Program-made: the position numbers and the translations under genes | Origin: Cruorifilaria tuberocauda | Lineage: Eukaryota; Nematoda; Chromadorea; Rhabditida; Onchocercidae | Direction: 5' to 3' | Assembly (NCBI GenBank): GCA_013365365.1 | Contig: JABVXU010000855.1 | Coordinates: 1-17,969, forward strand | Length of the DNA stretch: 17,969 nt | Part shown: positions 1 to 8,257 of the stretch, piece after piece | Layout: each line of letters begins with the position of its first letter | How positions within the stretch are numbered: position 1 is the first letter of the stretch | The notes under the pieces: model-generated | Databases searched by the model: none | What the model was told of the DNA's origin: nothing | The model's input: only the letters and a program-made list of their open reading frames with translations

Positions 1-45
1 TGAAATATAAAGATTAGAAATAAGCATTTATAATTGAAATCTAGT

Positions 46-63
46 TTCGAGAAGGTTCTCGAT
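46..63. promoter_or_regulatory. heat-shock-element-like site (TTCgaGAAggTTCtcGAt)
   Basis: Three perfect alternating pentamers (TTC at 46-48, GAA at 51-53, TTC at 56-58) are followed by a near-match fourth (GAt at 61-63). The segment 47-62 is also a hairpin-capable palindrome with 7-base arms. This is the geometry bound by trimeric heat-shock factor. No adjacent transcription start is visible. If the candidate exons at 286-717 belong to a gene entering from the left, the site would be intronic. The motif is seen; function is inferred. Confidence 0.4.
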
Positions 64-91
64 AATTATAGTAATGGATTGGTCAGTTAAA

Positions 92-246
92 TTGATCATA
101 ATGATAATTTGATTATTTTACATAATTGATACTTGAATTGTTACTTAAGCATGATTTAAGTATGCTTAAATCAGTTCCCAATTGAATCGATTTGAATTTA
201 ATTAAACCATATAATTAATTTTTTCAGTTGATCATAATGATAATTT
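92..246 (+). repeat. 19-base direct repeat pair, TTGATCATAATGATAATTT
   Basis: Identical 19-mers lie at 92-110 and 228-246. Both are preceded by CAGTT-like sequence. The second copy starts directly after a TTTTTTCAG splice-acceptor-like string ending at 227, but the downstream open frame (from 261) is closed by TGA at 258-260, so that acceptor is not compatible with it. The core AATGATAATTT recurs at 1221 and in the hairpin family at 16.3-16.7 kb. Confidence 0.7.
152..173. repeat. short hairpin, TGATTTAAG-TATG-CTTAAATCA
   Basis: A perfect 9-base inverted repeat (152-160 and 165-173) with a 4-base loop. A+T-rich DNA produces many such stems, so this is a structural note only. Confidence 0.6.
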
Positions 247-267
247 TGAAATAGTAATGAATTGATC

Positions 268-308
268 GATTAAGCTTACTTTTAGCAAAATGCAATGAAA
301 GCTTAATC
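268..308. repeat. 10-base inverted repeat, GATTAAGCTT / AAGCTTAATC
   Basis: Perfect 10-base arms at 268-277 and 299-308 enclose 21 bases. The structure straddles the proposed acceptor (AG at 284-285) of the candidate exon beginning at 286, so a folded transcript would hide that splice site. This is a prediction from base pairing only. Confidence 0.55.
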
Positions 309-717
309 TATGCTTATCAGTTAGTTATCAAAATTATCAAGATTTCATTATTTACTACATATTGTTTTAGTGATAACATATTCTTATATTTGAAAGAGAA
401 TTTAGTTAATCAAAATTGTTTACTTTTGATACAAAGTATTAATGCAAAAGAAAAAGAAATTAGACAATTGATTACACGTGAATTACTATTTCAGAATGGA
501 TTCGTTACCTCATCTAACAAATTACAGGTTTGTAAATTATTCTTACTATCACAATTTCACTCATGCATTACACGAGAATGAAAATATAATATCAAGTCAA
601 GAGTTGCTTATTTGCACCATAAAGTCACACGTATCACTCCAATTACACGTACACTTACGCCAATTAACAATTCCACATTTTCTTTTTCAGTTTTTCATTT
701 TAATCCATAACAAGTAA
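286..717 (+). CDS. candidate 3' end of a spliced gene (exons 286-527 and 691-717), partial, unknown product
   Basis: One frame is open for 107 codons (261-581), longer than expected by chance at this composition. I place the exon start after TTACTTTTAG (AG at 284-285). A donor CAG|GTTTGTAAAT follows at 527/528. An excellent acceptor TTTCTTTTTCAG ends at 690. The frame then continues in matching phase for eight codons to TAA (715-717), and ATTAAA at 738-743 could be a polyadenylation signal. The protein has a hydrophobic, K/I/L-rich first half, then a charged stretch KEKEIRQLITRELLFQNGF followed by VTSSNKLQ. No domain or signal peptide is recognised. Without splicing at 528 the frame ends at TGA 579-581. 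A second overlapping frame is open over 472-717 and could be the real one. Any 5' exons would lie to the left, outside the window. Confidence 0.35.
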
Positions 718-1788
718 TTGATATAATTTAGGCAGAGATTAAATATATTATTAATTACGATAAATATAGAAACTCGAGTTCGATTTATAATCTCTATTCT
801 TATGATAATGATTAGTGCAATGTATGGCAAGATGAAGTAATTTTATCACTATTTTAATTAATTTAATGATGATTATTAACGTGTATCGTGATTTCATTCG
901 ATATTCTTATTCGTGATATGGACGAATATCTTGATAATATTGTTCACGTGAAACGATCACGCTCACATTTAAACTAATTAGCATAAAAGAAATATTTTAA
1001 TAATATGAAAAATCAAATAATATCATTCAAGCAAAATATCATTTACGTGTAACGATAAATTCATCCTTGCGTTTACGTCTAAATAACTTTATCATTCAAC
1101 ATACATAAAATATTGTATTAAGTATCTCGAAATAGCATTTCAATGGTAGCATTATTCGTTTACTTACAAAAATGACGTAATTTTATAAAATTTAACTCTT
1201 TAAATATTGATAATTCTTTTAATGATAATTTGAAATTAACAAAAAATACGGTGAAAAAAATTTTTTTAATTTTAAAAAATTTTAATGAATTTTTAAAAAA
1301 TAATAACTGAAGTGAACAACACAAAATGTTTTTGTTAATTTTTATCATTAGCACCTAACACGTACGTTGCGTGATTCTAAGCATTTATTTTATTTGTAAA
1401 AAAAATTTTTTTATTAGCATTTTTAAATTCAATAAGCAGTAATCTGATGAATTAATATTTCGATTACTTTGGCAGAATTTCAAAACTGATGAAATTTATA
1501 TGATGATTAAATGAATTAAAATAATTTTAATTGTACTGGGTTGAATTGAATTGAAATGAATTGAATCATGTCGTAATAATAAGTCAGAAATTAAATGATT
1601 TCAATTGTTTGATCATAGTATTATCAGTATTATAAAGAAAGTGATAGAAAAAAGATTTCTCTTTCAAAAATAATCGCTATAATTTTTTTTGTAAAAATTA
1701 AAAAAACTAGAGTAAAATTACAAAAGAAAAGCTAATATTTAAAGCTTATAAAAAGCATACAAAGCTAATCGAAAGCTAATAACGATAA
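718..1788. other. non-genic A+T-rich stretch with three ACGTG motifs
   Basis: No supported gene. Three ACGTG-containing segments lie at 879-883, 946-950 (inside the palindrome TTCACGTGAA, 943-952) and 1045-1049. Two of them are followed by A-ACGAT. A 12-base string TGGCAAGATGAA near 824 recurs near 3319. From 1240 to 1430 the DNA is almost pure A and T homopolymer runs. A minus-strand frame at 1160-1354 is dominated by K/F/L codons and is probably spurious. Confidence 0.6.
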
Positions 1789-1964
1789 TACTTTCATTTG
1801 ATCAAAACTATTTTAAATTTAAAATTAAAACTTTTATTGAAATTCAAAATTGCTAAGTCTGATAATATTAATCTGACATATCGTTTCTACGATTTAAAAA
1901 AATTTCTTTTTAACAAATTTAAAATCATAGAAATGATTAGAAAGATTAATAACATAATAAGTAG

Positions 1965-2073
1965 TGATTTCCTTTTAAATTGCTTAAACTATTTAACATT
2001 ATACTTTTTAAATTCTACCTTTAATTAAGTACCATACTTATATTTTTCGTAATTTTCCAAACTAGTTTAAATT
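1965..2073 (+). repeat. diverged direct duplication, copy A
   Basis: This aligns by eye over about 100 bases with 2624-2722. Shared blocks include ATTGC...AACATTA, CTTTTTAAATT / CTCTTAAATTT, TTTAATTAAG-ACCATA and the A-rich end. Copy spacing is about 650-660 bases. A 76-codon TTG-initiated frame (1798-2028) runs into this copy but is disrupted in copy B, which argues against that frame being coding. Confidence 0.6.
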
Positions 2074-2158
2074 TAAAATGTTAAATAGAATTTAAAAGTA
2101 ACCATTTTTCTATTTTAATCCTTCAATTTTAGTATTTTATGTTTTTTTTTTGTTACAG

Positions 2159-2411
2159 GTATTTTATAAAATGAAATATGAGAAAATAGAAATAAAAAAA
2201 GGAAGATGATGAAAATCAACGAACCAAAATAACCATTGGTCATTCAAAAATAAAAATAGAAAAAAAAAATCAGGCCATTGGACAAATTACTGATGTAATC
2301 CTTCATGTCAACCACAACAATATTTATTCCACAAAAAAACTTTTTGTAAAGTTTGATTTCCATGAACTCCCATCCTCCTTTCAATTGGTACTTCATTTAC
2401 AATTCTCTTAG
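2159..2411 (+). CDS. candidate terminal exon, unknown product, possibly frameshifted
   Basis: A strong acceptor (poly-T then TGTTACAG) ends at 2158. From 2159 one frame is open for 16 codons (including ATG 2171) to TGA 2207. A second frame is open for 71 codons from 2196 to TAG 2409-2411. The two frames would be continuous if the seven-A run at 2194-2200 had one base fewer. That points to a homopolymer sequencing error, a broken gene, or a chance overlap. The second frame is much less A+T-rich than its surroundings. It reads like protein: a charged start (EDDENQRTKITIGHSKIK), then AIGQITDVILHVNHNNIYS, then KKLFVKFDFHELPSSFQ. The minus strand is also open here (50 codons, 2244-2396, ATG at 2396), so strand assignment is not certain. 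No family recognised. GTAAAG at 2346 and GTACTT at 2388 are alternative donors. Confidence 0.3.
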
Positions 2412-2723
2412 CTTAGCTTTTAATAAGTATTATTTAGATTTATACGCTTTCAATTTTTCATTCCTAGGTTCTGTGAGTAAAGAATATATAATTAATTTTT
2501 TAATTTTCTCCTAACTTACTCTCATTTCCCGCGACGAAAAAGTTTTGTAAAGTTTGTTTTCATAAAAATCTTTTCTTCAGAATTGATTTTTTTTATGCTT
2601 TGGAAATAGCAGCAAGCTTAATTTGATTCACTATTAAATTGCACAACTAATTAACATTACCTCTTAAATTTCATTTTTAATTAAGCACCATATTTAGTTT
2701 TTAATTATTGCATACTAAATTTG
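2412..2723 (+). other. downstream flank with a TKK-like echo of the preceding exon, plus duplication copy B
   Basis: A plus frame is open for 40 codons (2504-2623, TGA 2624-2626). It contains the peptide ATKKFCKVCFHKN, resembling STKKLFVKFDFHE in the exon above. At DNA level both share TTTTGTAAAGTTTG followed by TTT and CAT. Copy B of the diverged duplication follows at 2624-2722. A donor-like GTGAGTAAAG lies at 2473. This may be an old partial duplication of the preceding exon; no gene is called. Confidence 0.3.
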
Positions 2724-3480
2724 TTTTCAGTTCAGTAAAAAAACTTAATAAATTCAAAATATCAGGAAAACTTCTTTTGAAAATATTATTATTTTATTTC
2801 GGATAATTGTGAAAATAAATTTAGTATTCATATCTTTCTATTAATTTTGTAAAGAAATTTAATTATTTTTACTTTTTTCAATAACTACTATGCTTTCTAA
2901 ATAATTACTTAAAAGTAAAGTTAATCATGCTTTTGATTTATCATAAATTTTAAACTGATCGAAATGAATTCAATCATTTCCGGTAATGAAATCGTTTAAT
3001 TAGTGTGCTATTATTCTTAATTAATTATATTAATTATTTGAACTAAACAGCAAATTCAATTGGATACACTTGAAATTTAAAAGGAATTATCTCAATGTAA
3101 ACACGTAGAATTGGAAATTCATTTTTTATTTCTACCTGATTTCTGCTACCTTACAATTTCATAAAGTAAATATTAAAATCAGAAGATAAATTAAAGTATG
3201 ATCATGATTGACTTCAATTTATTATTTGTTTTGATAAAAGAGAGTAAAGCAACTTATGAGCAATCAGATAATTCATTAAACAAATCTTTGAAAGTGAATT
3301 AACAAAGTGATTCATACGTTGGCAAGATGAATCATTCAATCATTAAACTGATTAATCATCGTGCAGTTTACTTAACAATCTGTATTTGCTCTTTTTTTTC
3401 TGAATTGAATTTCAGGAATTTTATTTACTTGATTTTATCATTTTGCTTTTGTAATACTGTTTTTATCGTATCGTGTCGTA
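2723..3480. other. A+T-rich stretch with no supported gene
   Basis: Nothing convincing was found. A minus-strand frame of about 35 codons (roughly 3040-3145) has relatively non-repetitive codons but no start codon and no usable acceptor. An 84-codon ATG frame on the plus strand (3327-3581) runs straight through the 19-base minisatellite that follows, so it is not credible as a gene. Confidence 0.5.
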
Positions 3481-3556
3481 TTTATCGTATTTTACCGTAT
3501 TTATCGTATTTTACCGTATCTATCGTATTTTACCGTATTTATAGTATTTTTATTAT
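3481..3556 (+). repeat. 19-bp minisatellite, TTTATCGTATTTTACCGTA
   Basis: Copies at 3481-3499 and 3500-3518 are identical. The copy at 3519-3537 has one change and a degenerate fourth follows at 3538-3556. Related TCGTA units precede it from 3461. Each full unit contains the heptamer TACCGTA, which also clusters at 7.6 kb and 15.6 kb. Confidence 0.85.
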
Positions 3557-3627
3557 CATATTTATCACATCGTTTCTATAGCATTTAATATGTTATGAAA
3601 TTGGTTAAAAAATATTAAATATTTTCA

Positions 3628-3712
3628 ATTATTCATATTCACTGCTTAATAATAATTAATGATACTTACTATTTAATAATCATTATTCATATTTACTCCT
3701 TAATAATAATTA
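3628..3712 (+). repeat. 31-base direct repeat, two copies 54 bases apart
   Basis: Copies at 3628-3658 and 3682-3712 share ATTATTCATATT-ACT-CTTAATAATAATTA with two or so differences. A simple A+T-rich local duplication with no gene content. Confidence 0.65.
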
Positions 3713-4004
3713 TTTAATTTAATTATATATTTTCAAATAGAAATTAAAATAAGCTAAAAATCGAATTGAGAAAAATACTTCGAAAGTTTAACTGTTAATC
3801 AAATTAAATTGAAAGCATTTTTTTTCTTGCTATTATCACTATTATCACTGTTAATTTTAGAACAAAGGAAATAAATCAAAGCAATTCAGATTCTTTTTTT
3901 TTCCCGAAGTATTTCATTTCATTACAATCATTTTCAATCTATCATTTCTCGCATTTCACTTTCGTTTTTTGTTTTTACAAGTTAAAATACTCATTAACTA
4001 AAAA

Positions 4005-4343
4005 ATGATGACTTTCGGTATTTTCTCTATATTGCCATCTTTGGTAATATTCAGGTTTATTAAAGTAGAAATGATTTTTTTTTGCTTGCTGTCTCTTTCA
4101 ACTTTTTTCTTTTTTTGGAAAAAAAAAGAAATTTTTTTGAGGAAAAACAGTAAGATATATTATTTCACGAATTTCATTTCGAACAGTTTTATTTCGATTA
4201 CTTTTCTGTGTTTGTTTCAGAATTTTCACATTTTTCTTTTCTTTTTTCTTCGTTCCAATTTTTCTCCTCTTTTTTTTCATTTCTTCCAGTGTATTTTTAC
4301 ATATTTCATTTTTGAAAATAAAAATTTTTCAATTGCTACGTAA
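4005..4343 (+). CDS. longest ATG-initiated ORF in the window (112 codons), doubtful
   Basis: This frame starts at tandem ATGs (4005, 4008) and ends at TAA. It would encode a protein very rich in phenylalanine, isoleucine and leucine, with apparent membrane segments around residues 1-50 and 60-100. The plus strand here is a T-rich tract with runs such as poly-T at 4075, 4110 and 4265. T-rich DNA lacks stops and mimics membrane proteins. It contains splice-acceptor-like TTTGTTTCAG (to 4220) and TTTCTTCCAG (to 4290). A minus-strand frame (4098-4280) is its poly-K mirror. I judge it more likely non-coding pyrimidine-rich DNA than a gene, and list it only because of its length. Confidence 0.13.
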   Translation: MMTFGIFSILPSLVIFRFIKVEMIFFCLLSLSTFFFFWKKKEIFLRKNSKIYYFTNFISNSFISITFLCLFQNFHIFLFFFLRSNFSPLFFHFFQCIFTYFIFENKNFSIAT

Positions 4344-4520
4344 GAATTATACTATTAGTTTTCCATAAGTGACGTGAGTTATTCAGTATTTTTCGATAAA
4401 ATTAATTATCAGAAAGCAATTTTTGATTTGTATTTTCTTGCAAAATTATTTATCAGGAAAAAATTTTTGAAATTTTCATAAATTTAACAATGAAAAATAA
4501 AGTAAGAAGAAGGTGAGTAA

Positions 4521-4615
4521 AATTTAAAGTGCAATAATTTTTTAGTTGAACTATTGTTGTGGTATTGAACGTAACAAAAATTTGTCTTATCAAAGTAATT
4601 ATTGCACTTTAAATT
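4521..4615. repeat. 95-bp element with 19-base perfect terminal inverted repeats
   Basis: Arms AATTTAAAGTGCAATAATT (4521-4539) and its exact reverse complement (4597-4615) enclose 57 bases. The interior arms also pair partly, so a transcript could fold as one long imperfect hairpin. Two readings fit: a very small MITE-like mobile element, or a microRNA-type precursor, although the long interior is unusual for the latter. I see no clear target-site duplication and no second copy in the window. Confidence 0.7.
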
Positions 4616-5279
4616 GTTTAAAGATTTCGATAACTTTTGTAAATAAATCGAAATGAATAAATAATTCTAAATTTAAATAATTTAGAAAAATTGCAACTTT
4701 CTAAATTTGCTTTTTTTCTTGAAATTTTAAGTAAGATACTTAACTGCTGCTTGCAACGCAATTACTTTACGTTAACATTAAAGCAAATGTGAAACACGTT
4801 CATTCACGTGGAAAGTAATTTCATTATTTCAATCATTTCATTTTCATTCATTCATTAAGCTAATCTTGATTTATCAGATTTTCAGTATTCAATTTCTAAT
4901 CTGGAAAAGAATGAAATTTGTAATTTGGATTTTCGATTTATTCTGCTAAATATAATAATATAATATAATTCAAGCAGTGGAAAAGATTTCCTTTCTTTCT
5001 TTTAAATTTTATTTAATTGAATTTTTACTGATTGCAGTTAATTTAATTTTTTATTTAATCTTTTTGATAAAATTCCAAAGCTTTTTTTTTAATTGAAAAT
5101 TTTACATGAAATAATATCATTGCTTGAAGAAAACAAAAAGTTTCATAAAAATTTTAATATTCAATTCTTTCGATTTCTTAATTTACTTTTCTATTTTATT
5201 GGGTTTTTTTTAAATTTAAGTTCCTTAATTTTATCATTAATCATTGTAATACTGATAATGAATTTGTTGAACGATGAAA
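4616..5279. other. A+T-rich stretch with no supported gene
   Basis: Contains TTCACGTGG at 4804 and a splice-acceptor-like CTGATTGCAG near 5036. A 63-codon TTG-initiated frame (5093-5284) has a charged start and hydrophobic end, but a TAA directly precedes it and there is no ATG or compatible acceptor. I do not call it a gene. Confidence 0.5.
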
Positions 5280-5404
5280 TATAATTTCACGGAACTCAAA
5301 CTTAATGTTCTCGAGCTATTTAATTATAATGTAATTTTGTTGAATTAAAATACAATTTCATTCAACCAATTAATGAAGTTGTAATTTCATACGACTCATT
5401 AATT
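5280..5404 (+). repeat. degenerate repeat around (A/G)TAATTTCA-CTC/CCA-TTAAT
   Basis: Related segments lie near 5280-5304, 5351-5374 and 5380-5403. The last two are 29 bases apart, with the shared frame AATTTCAT-CGA/CAAC-ATTAAT. Identity is low and the pattern is only moderately clear. Confidence 0.4.
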
Positions 5405-6020
5405 AAGATGCAATTGATTATAATTTAACTCTTTTAACTAAACTAAACTAGTGAAGTTTTTTTAACTCTTAAATTAAATTATAATCACTTTTGACTTAAT
5501 TTCATTGTATATAAATGGATTGGAATAAATTTATCAATTATTAAGTAAGTGACTGATAACGATGATTTTCACTTTGGTCTTTTTTCAAACTTTTTCTTCT
5601 TTTTTGGCTTATTGCAAATTTATGAGTTCCTTTAATTCTTCCATTTCCACTTACCTACCTTGTTCTCGACTTTTTTCACTGTTGTCGAATTTATTGCATT
5701 ACAAATGAATTCTTCGTCTTTACTTTTTACCTCTTAAAAATTTCAAAAATTCACAGATTTCTGATTGCCTTGTTTATTTTATCAATTTTATCATTTCGTT
5801 TTTTTTTTAATTTTGCTTTGTTATCATTTTTTATCAGTTAAATATTTTTTATAATTTTTTACCGCGTAATTTATCAATGTAAGTGAATCTGTTATTTGTA
5901 AGTTTTATTTTTTCTTATTTGGAATTTTTTATTTGTCTATTTAATACTAATTATATATTCCACTGTTTCTATATATAGAATAAATAAAGAGTAAGAAATT
6001 GAAATTCATAATTAAAATTT
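5405..6020. other. T-rich non-genic stretch
   Basis: The plus strand from 5560 to 5950 is pyrimidine-rich (poly-T runs, CTTTTTCTTC). No open frame with a start and splice signals was found. Confidence 0.55.
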
Positions 6021-6216
6021 TACTTACTTGATTGATAATATGGAAACTTTACTTACTTAATTGATAATATGGAAATTATATTTATTTAATTGATAATATA
6101 GAAACCTTATTTGATGATATGGAATTGTACTTACTTAATTGATAATGTAGAAATCTTACTTGATAATATGGAAGCTTTATTTGATAATATTTTACTTAAT
6201 TAAAAATACGGAAACA
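6021..6216 (+). repeat. degenerate 29/21-bp minisatellite, core TTGATAATATGGAAAC
   Basis: Units start at 6021, 6050 and 6079 with a 29-base period. A shortened unit at about 6109, a full unit at 6128, then shortened units near 6157 and 6178 follow. The short units lack the second ACTTA/ATTTA block. The alternation of full and shortened units shows repeated internal deletion or slippage. Confidence 0.8.
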
Positions 6217-7261
6217 GTTACAATAATTTTAAAAAATTGAAGTATTTCTAATGAAAATTTGACAGTTTTTTTAATAATTTTTTTATAGCAACAAAAATGA
6301 ATAACGATTATTTGATATTTACTCATATAAATATTACTAGTAAAGAAAAAAAATAGCATAAATTTTCATTCTCACTTGATATGACAAAGTATTGATTTTT
6401 GATTTAATTTTTTTAATAGGTAAATTCGTATTATATAAACGAATTACATGATAACAGAAATTCTTAAGCTGCAATTGATTAGCTTTGAAGCAGTTTTGAA
6501 CACGGATGAATGATTTAGAAATAATTGAAAAATTGTTTATTAGCAAAATTCAGCTAAGAAAGAGAAGTAATTGAAAAGATTAGAAGTAAGAAACTAAAAT
6601 TCAAGAATGAAAGAATTGGTAATTACTGAATGAATATAATATTATGCCGGATAATGCTCAATAATGATCTTTTTGTTGATATAGAAAAACTTTAATGATA
6701 TTAATTAATTTTACTAATACCTATGCATATAATGTATCATACTTTAATTACTGATTTAATGATTATCAATTGAATTTAATATAGAATATAGTTTTTCAAG
6801 TAATTATTAACAAAGATATTTCAAAAATGTATGATTCAAATTTGTTCAACATATCTTAATTTTTCCCAAATAAATTTATTTTATCATCATTTCATCATCA
6901 TCATAATCCTCAAAAATAAATAAATAAATAAGTTTTTTTCCTCGTAGAATTTTTAAAAAAGTATTATCTATTATTTTATTTTATCATTTATCATTTTTTT
7001 TAATATTTATATTTATTATTTATTGTATATTATTGTTGTTTTTCGTCTTTCACTGATGACGAATAATTTTTTGGTATTATAGAAAGCGAAAAAGAAGAGG
7101 AATTTCGTATAATTAAATGAATCACAATATTTTTAATAAATTTTTTAAAACCGAATTTTCTTCCTTGCATAAATAAATTTTTTTTTACAACAAAATTATT
7201 AATCATAACAGTTAAATGAATAATTCTTCATGCATACATTAGATGAACTAAATGAAAGATT
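6217..7261. other. A+T-rich stretch, no supported gene
   Basis: Holds an AAAT microsatellite (6913-6931), TCATCATCATCA runs near 6885, and poly-A/poly-T. On the minus strand a 57-codon frame (6549 down to 6376) ends in a good donor (TATCAA|GTGAGA). It has no ATG and no strong acceptor, and is noted but not called. Confidence 0.5.
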
Positions 7262-7409
7262 TAAAAATTTTTAGTTTTTTTTTTACTCTTTTTTCTCTAT
7301 TTTTTTGAAACTTAAAATCTTTTCACTTGTTCTCTTTCTTTTCTCTTTTCTCTCTCTCTCTCTCTCTTTCTCTTTCGCTTTTTCTTCTTTTTCTTCACTT
7401 TTCTCGCAG
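7262..7409 (+). repeat. long polypyrimidine tract with (TC)n microsatellite
   Basis: Between about 7270 and 7409 the plus strand is mostly C/T, including an uninterrupted (TC) run at 7349-7367. The tract ends in TTCTCGCAG (AG at 7408-7409), an ideal-looking 3' splice site. A purely microsatellite origin is also possible. Confidence 0.75.
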
Positions 7410-7479
7410 TGCTAAAACTACTTTTCAATTTAAATTAACTAAGAAGGATTACTTCCATTGCTCATACATTCCTTCCTAA
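7410..7479 (+). CDS. candidate short terminal exon, unknown product
   Basis: Directly after the polypyrimidine tract and CGCAG, the frame GCT AAA ACT ACT ... is open for 22 codons (AKTTFQFKLTKKDYFHCSYI then PS) to TAA 7477-7479. One base (T, 7410) is left to complete an upstream split codon. The residues are mixed rather than homopolymeric, with D, H, C, K and P. No upstream donor with matching phase was identified within a few hundred bases, so this rests on the acceptor and codon quality alone. The exon could equally be chance sequence after a microsatellite. Confidence 0.18.
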
Positions 7480-7618
7480 AATGTATTTTTAAAGACCTTC
7501 AGACCAGTTTTCATTTTTCCTCCTTTCCCTTTTAATATTTATAAGAAAACTGAAAGAATTTATTAGCATATAATTCTTATACTTGCCATATTTATTGTAA
7601 TCATGAAGTTATATTATT

Positions 7619-7684
7619 TTACCGTATCATACCGACTTACGGTACAGCACCGTAGCACAAACGTTCATTGCGCTACCGTATCAT
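7619..7684. repeat. GC-richer cluster of ACCGTA/TACGGT motifs
   Basis: ACCGTATCAT occurs twice (7621-7630 and 7675-7684, 54 bases apart). TACCGTA (7620-7626) and TACGGTA (7638-7644) form a 7-base stem with an 11-base loop. CACCGTAG lies at 7648-7655. The block stands out from its A+T-rich surroundings and shares its heptamer with the arrays at 3.5 and 15.6 kb. Confidence 0.7.
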
Positions 7685-8205
7685 GAAAAATATTTGCTTC
7701 AAATTTTTAACATTTAATTATATATCAATTAATCATACTATACATTTTGTTATTAATCATACTATTATTAATTAGAAGTAATACAATCATATTACTTTAG
7801 ATAGAAAACAATGACATTTAGTATTCGTTTGAATTGCTTTTTCGTTCTCTTCACAAATACTTCATCGAGAATTCACTTTATAATTTAAATTCACATAACT
7901 TTTTTTTCTAGCAGTTAACATTTCCAACTTATTATCATAGAAAATACCACTGTTTATTTATTTCGATAAATTCTTATTATATTTATTATACCATTATAGC
8001 ATACTTAACAAAATGGCAACTTTTTAATACTTTAAAAATAAACTTAAAAATGAGCTCAGCTTGAAATTTTAAATGAAATTTCATAATTGCAAGCAAATTG
8101 TCTTTTAACTTATCATCATTTAAAAAAAATTATCCAAAACCAGTTCTTTTGTTCTTTCATTCATTCTTACGGATCAGTTTACATTTAAAGTAAAATAAGC
8201 TATTA
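7685..8205. other. A+T-rich stretch, no supported gene
   Basis: No coding frame, repeat array or recognisable site was found here beyond short A+T runs. Confidence 0.5.
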
Positions 8206-8257
8206 GAGTAAAAAATTAGAAACTTTAAGAACCTTAGGAATAGATAGGCATTTTTTC

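Noticed and set aside
1160..1354. Minus-strand 64-codon frame
   Set aside because: Almost entirely K, F, L, N and I codons from A/T homopolymer runs, with no splice signals.
1798..2028. Plus-strand 76-codon frame with a TTG start
   Set aside because: No ATG near its start and no acceptor. It runs into a repeat whose second copy (2624-2722) does not keep the frame.
2244..2396. Minus-strand 50-codon ATG frame
   Set aside because: Protein-like, but it lies opposite the longer plus-strand frame at 2196-2411, and no acceptor or donor was seen on the minus strand.
3327..3581. Plus-strand 84-codon ATG frame
   Set aside because: Its second half is the 19-bp minisatellite read through, and a TTTCAG-type acceptor lies inside it. 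It is better explained as repeat DNA lacking stops.
4098..4280. Minus-strand 60-codon frame
   Set aside because: Poly-lysine mirror of the T-rich plus strand.
5093..5284. Plus-strand 63-codon frame with a charged start and hydrophobic end
   Set aside because: Begins at TTG directly after a TAA, has no ATG or compatible splice acceptor, and its residues are those A+T-rich DNA gives by default.
6376..6549. Minus-strand 57-codon frame ending in a good donor (CAA|GTGAGA)
   Set aside because: Codons look fair, but there is no ATG, and the only acceptor (CAATTGCAG) is internal with a poor pyrimidine tract. Chance cannot be excluded.
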